Part shown: piece by piece, positions 63,023 through 64,000 of the stretch
How the letters are laid out: the number at the start of each line of letters is the position of its first letter
How positions within the stretch are numbered: position 1 is the stretch's first letter
Assembly (NCBI GenBank): GCA_964626015.1
Contig: CAZVCC010000007.1
Location: 34,167-98,166, forward strand
DNA length: 64,000 nucleotides
Reading direction: 5' to 3'
Source: CAIKZJ01 sp964626015
Lineage (GTDB): Bacteria; Bacteroidota; Ignavibacteria; Tepidaquicellales; Tepidaquicellaceae
Notes under the pieces: generated by a model
What the model saw: the letters and a program-made list of their open reading frames with translations, nothing else
Databases searched by the model: none
Told to the model about the DNA's origin: nothing
Translations under genes and position numbers: made by a program

Positions 63023-63433
63023 ATGGCAAGACCGGTTAAACAACGGAAAATATTAGCTCCACATTCAGACACATGGTTTTTTCCGGTAGGAAATAATAAT
63101 TCCAATGCTGATTGTCTTTTATTCCTTGCAGAAGAATTTGAAGCGATAAAATTAATAGATTATGAAGGATTGAACCATTCTAAAGCAGGGAAGTTAATGA
63201 AAGTATCAAGACCAACATTTACAAGAATATACAAGCGAGCAAGAATTAAACTATCAACGGCACTTGTTGAAAAAAAAGTTTTAAAACTCTCTGGTGGGAA
63301 TATTTATTACAGTGATAACTGGCATAAATGCCAAAACTGTGATTGCATTTATAATGTTATTAATGACTCAAACCTAGTGTCTTGTCCGCTTTGTAAGAGC
63401 AAAAATTTTATTAATATACCAAATCCCGAATAA
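63023..63433 (+). CDS. DUF134 helix-turn-helix protein with zinc ribbon
   Basis: This 136-residue cytoplasmic DNA-binding protein starts MARPVKQRKI, as DUF134 members do. The helix-turn-helix (NHSKAGKLMKVSRPTFTRIYKRARIKL, about 56-82 in two segments) resembles sigma-70 region 4. The C-terminus has a zinc ribbon (CQNCDC and CPLCK). In many anaerobes DUF134 genes accompany NifX-like and DUF5320 genes, as here, and it is the only obvious DNA-binding protein in this cluster. It may bind the TTATGARC palindromes at 58570 and 61763. The 256-bp gap upstream is AT-rich with no motif found. Confidence 0.9.
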   Translation: MARPVKQRKILAPHSDTWFFPVGNNNSNADCLLFLAEEFEAIKLIDYEGLNHSKAGKLMKVSRPTFTRIYKRARIKLSTALVEKKVLKLSGGNIYYSDNWHKCQNCDCIYNVINDSNLVSCPLCKSKNFINIPNPE

Positions 63434-63439
63434 TTTGAA

Positions 63440-63769
63440 ATGATAGCTATAACTGTAAGAGAAGACAACATTAATTCGCCAATTGAAGATTGCTTCGGCA
63501 AAACAAAATATTTCTGTTTGTTAAAAAAGGATTTTAATAAATTAAAGTTTATATCAAACCCCGGCAACGAGCTATTAAAAAATTCAGGTAAAAAAGCAGT
63601 AACATTTTTACATTCAATGGGTGTAACTTCCGTAATGTCAGGAAATTATGGCATAACAGTAAAGAAAATGCTCGATAAGTATAAAATCCAAACCGTCATT
63701 ATACCAGCTAAATATATTAATTTAACACAACTTTTGGAAATAGTTAGTAAAAACTCTTTTCAGAGGTGA
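63440..63769 (+). CDS. Second NifX-like domain protein
   Basis: This 109-residue protein has IAITVREDNINSPIEDCFGKTKYFCLL at the start, AVTFLHSMGVTSVMSGNYGI in the middle: the same fold as the gene at 61805 but without the His-rich insert. It follows DUF134 by 6 bp, so the two are made together. A hairpin terminator follows about 90 bp later. Confidence 0.88.
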   Translation: MIAITVREDNINSPIEDCFGKTKYFCLLKKDFNKLKFISNPGNELLKNSGKKAVTFLHSMGVTSVMSGNYGITVKKMLDKYKIQTVIIPAKYINLTQLLEIVSKNSFQR

Positions 63770-63860
63770 ATAAAACCATTATAATAATAACTAGATAAAG
63801 TTGGTATATTTATTAATTCTCTAACTGCAAATAACACGAATAAAAATTCTTTTATAGTCA

Positions 63861-63894
63861 GCACCATGTGCTTTATTACTAAAACACATGGTGC
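63861..63894. terminator. Hairpin terminator near the right edge
   Basis: GCACCATGTG (63861-63870) and CACATGGTGC (63885-63894) form a perfect 10-bp stem with a 14-nt loop. It ends the DUF134/NifX unit and could also serve an opposite-strand gene beyond the window. Confidence 0.65.
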
Positions 63895-64000
63895 CGCTGT
63901 GTTTATTTCTTCACTATCTTATCGAGTATTGTCTTCTCGGGAATTTCTCCTGACTTAGTCATTTGGACACCCTGAACCAATTTCAAATAGTTTTAATAAC

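Noticed and set aside
61805..63769. Nitrogenase cofactor locus
   Set aside because: NifX-like domains alone do not show nitrogen fixation; no nifHDK, nifE, nifN or nifB core gene is present.
63903..63992. Short minus-strand ORF of 29 codons at the right edge (ends ILDKIVKK)
   Set aside because: It reads like a protein C-terminus and is followed by a hairpin, but a stop codon in the same frame lies just upstream at 63993-63995. Without the sequence beyond the window it cannot be told from chance or a frameshifted gene end.

Overview
The window looks like chromosomal DNA of an AT-rich, anaerobic or facultatively anaerobic member of the Bacteroidota/Ignavibacteria branch (FCB group). The main reason is that at least six secreted proteins end in a type IX secretion (T9SS) sorting domain with the QNYPNPFNP hallmark common in Ignavibacteria and relatives. 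Multihaem cytochromes, a pyruvoyl arginine decarboxylase and NifX/DUF134/DUF5320 genes add to the anaerobic picture. No rRNA, tRNA, CRISPR array, transposase or phage gene was seen. The taxonomic call is inference from gene content only.

Layout. 1-4.8 kb (minus): two secreted beta-propeller proteins; the first is cut by the left edge, begins like a GH74 xyloglucanase, and is open for 871 codons. 5.1-13.2 kb (minus): a tightly packed four-gene operon of unknown function. Its two large paralogues join a Lon-like (S16) Ser-Lys protease domain, one membrane helix, an Ig-like domain and two LamG-like domains; this is the best candidate for an undescribed system. 13.5-20.1 kb: argF, a short NtrC-type AAA+ activator without receiver domain, a glutathione-peroxidase lipoprotein, a VOC protein, a lipoprotein and a secreted subtilase. 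20.2-22.6 kb: rpsT and dnaA (minus), with a repeat-rich AT region upstream of dnaA that may be the replication origin. 22.6-32.8 kb (mostly plus): an acidic-linker protein, manC, a Gdx/SugE-type SMR exporter (minus), DUF2007, a HI0933-type flavoprotein, a 5'-nucleotidase, tex, a MmcQ/YjbR protein, an outer-membrane-like protein and an MBL-fold lipoprotein. 32.8-34.6 kb (minus): a DUF3127 protein and tryptophanase. 34.6-35.8 kb: a gene-free block of tandem CACAGAG-type repeats.

35.8-44.0 kb (minus): five secreted proteins in tandem, four with T9SS domains. Two neighbours share a perfectly identical 359-bp tract, a sign of recent duplication or gene conversion. 44.2-48.3 kb (plus): pgi, a HEAT-repeat/cyclophilin fusion and ferritin. 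48.3-52.7 kb (minus): octahaem cytochrome c of the tetrathionate-reductase family, a membrane cytochrome b, two YeeE/YedE proteins (one fused to a cysteine-less rhodanese domain) and a MarR regulator, together a probable sulfur-compound respiration/transport operon. 52.9-54.8 kb (minus): two methyltransferases and a DUF2202 ferritin-like protein. 55.6-57.5 kb (plus): a pentahaem cytochrome carrying a T9SS domain. 57.5-58.3 kb: a ZIP metal transporter.

58.7-63.8 kb (plus): two radical-SAM proteins, a CGGC-domain protein, DUF5320, two NifX-like proteins, pyruvoyl arginine decarboxylase and a DUF134 helix-turn-helix protein. Two transcription units here have a near-consensus promoter followed by a matching palindrome, TTATGARC-N4-GYTCAWWA, which suggests one local regulator, perhaps the DUF134 protein. 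Intergenic regions throughout are littered with several short dispersed repeat families; one seems to have entered a coding sequence in frame.
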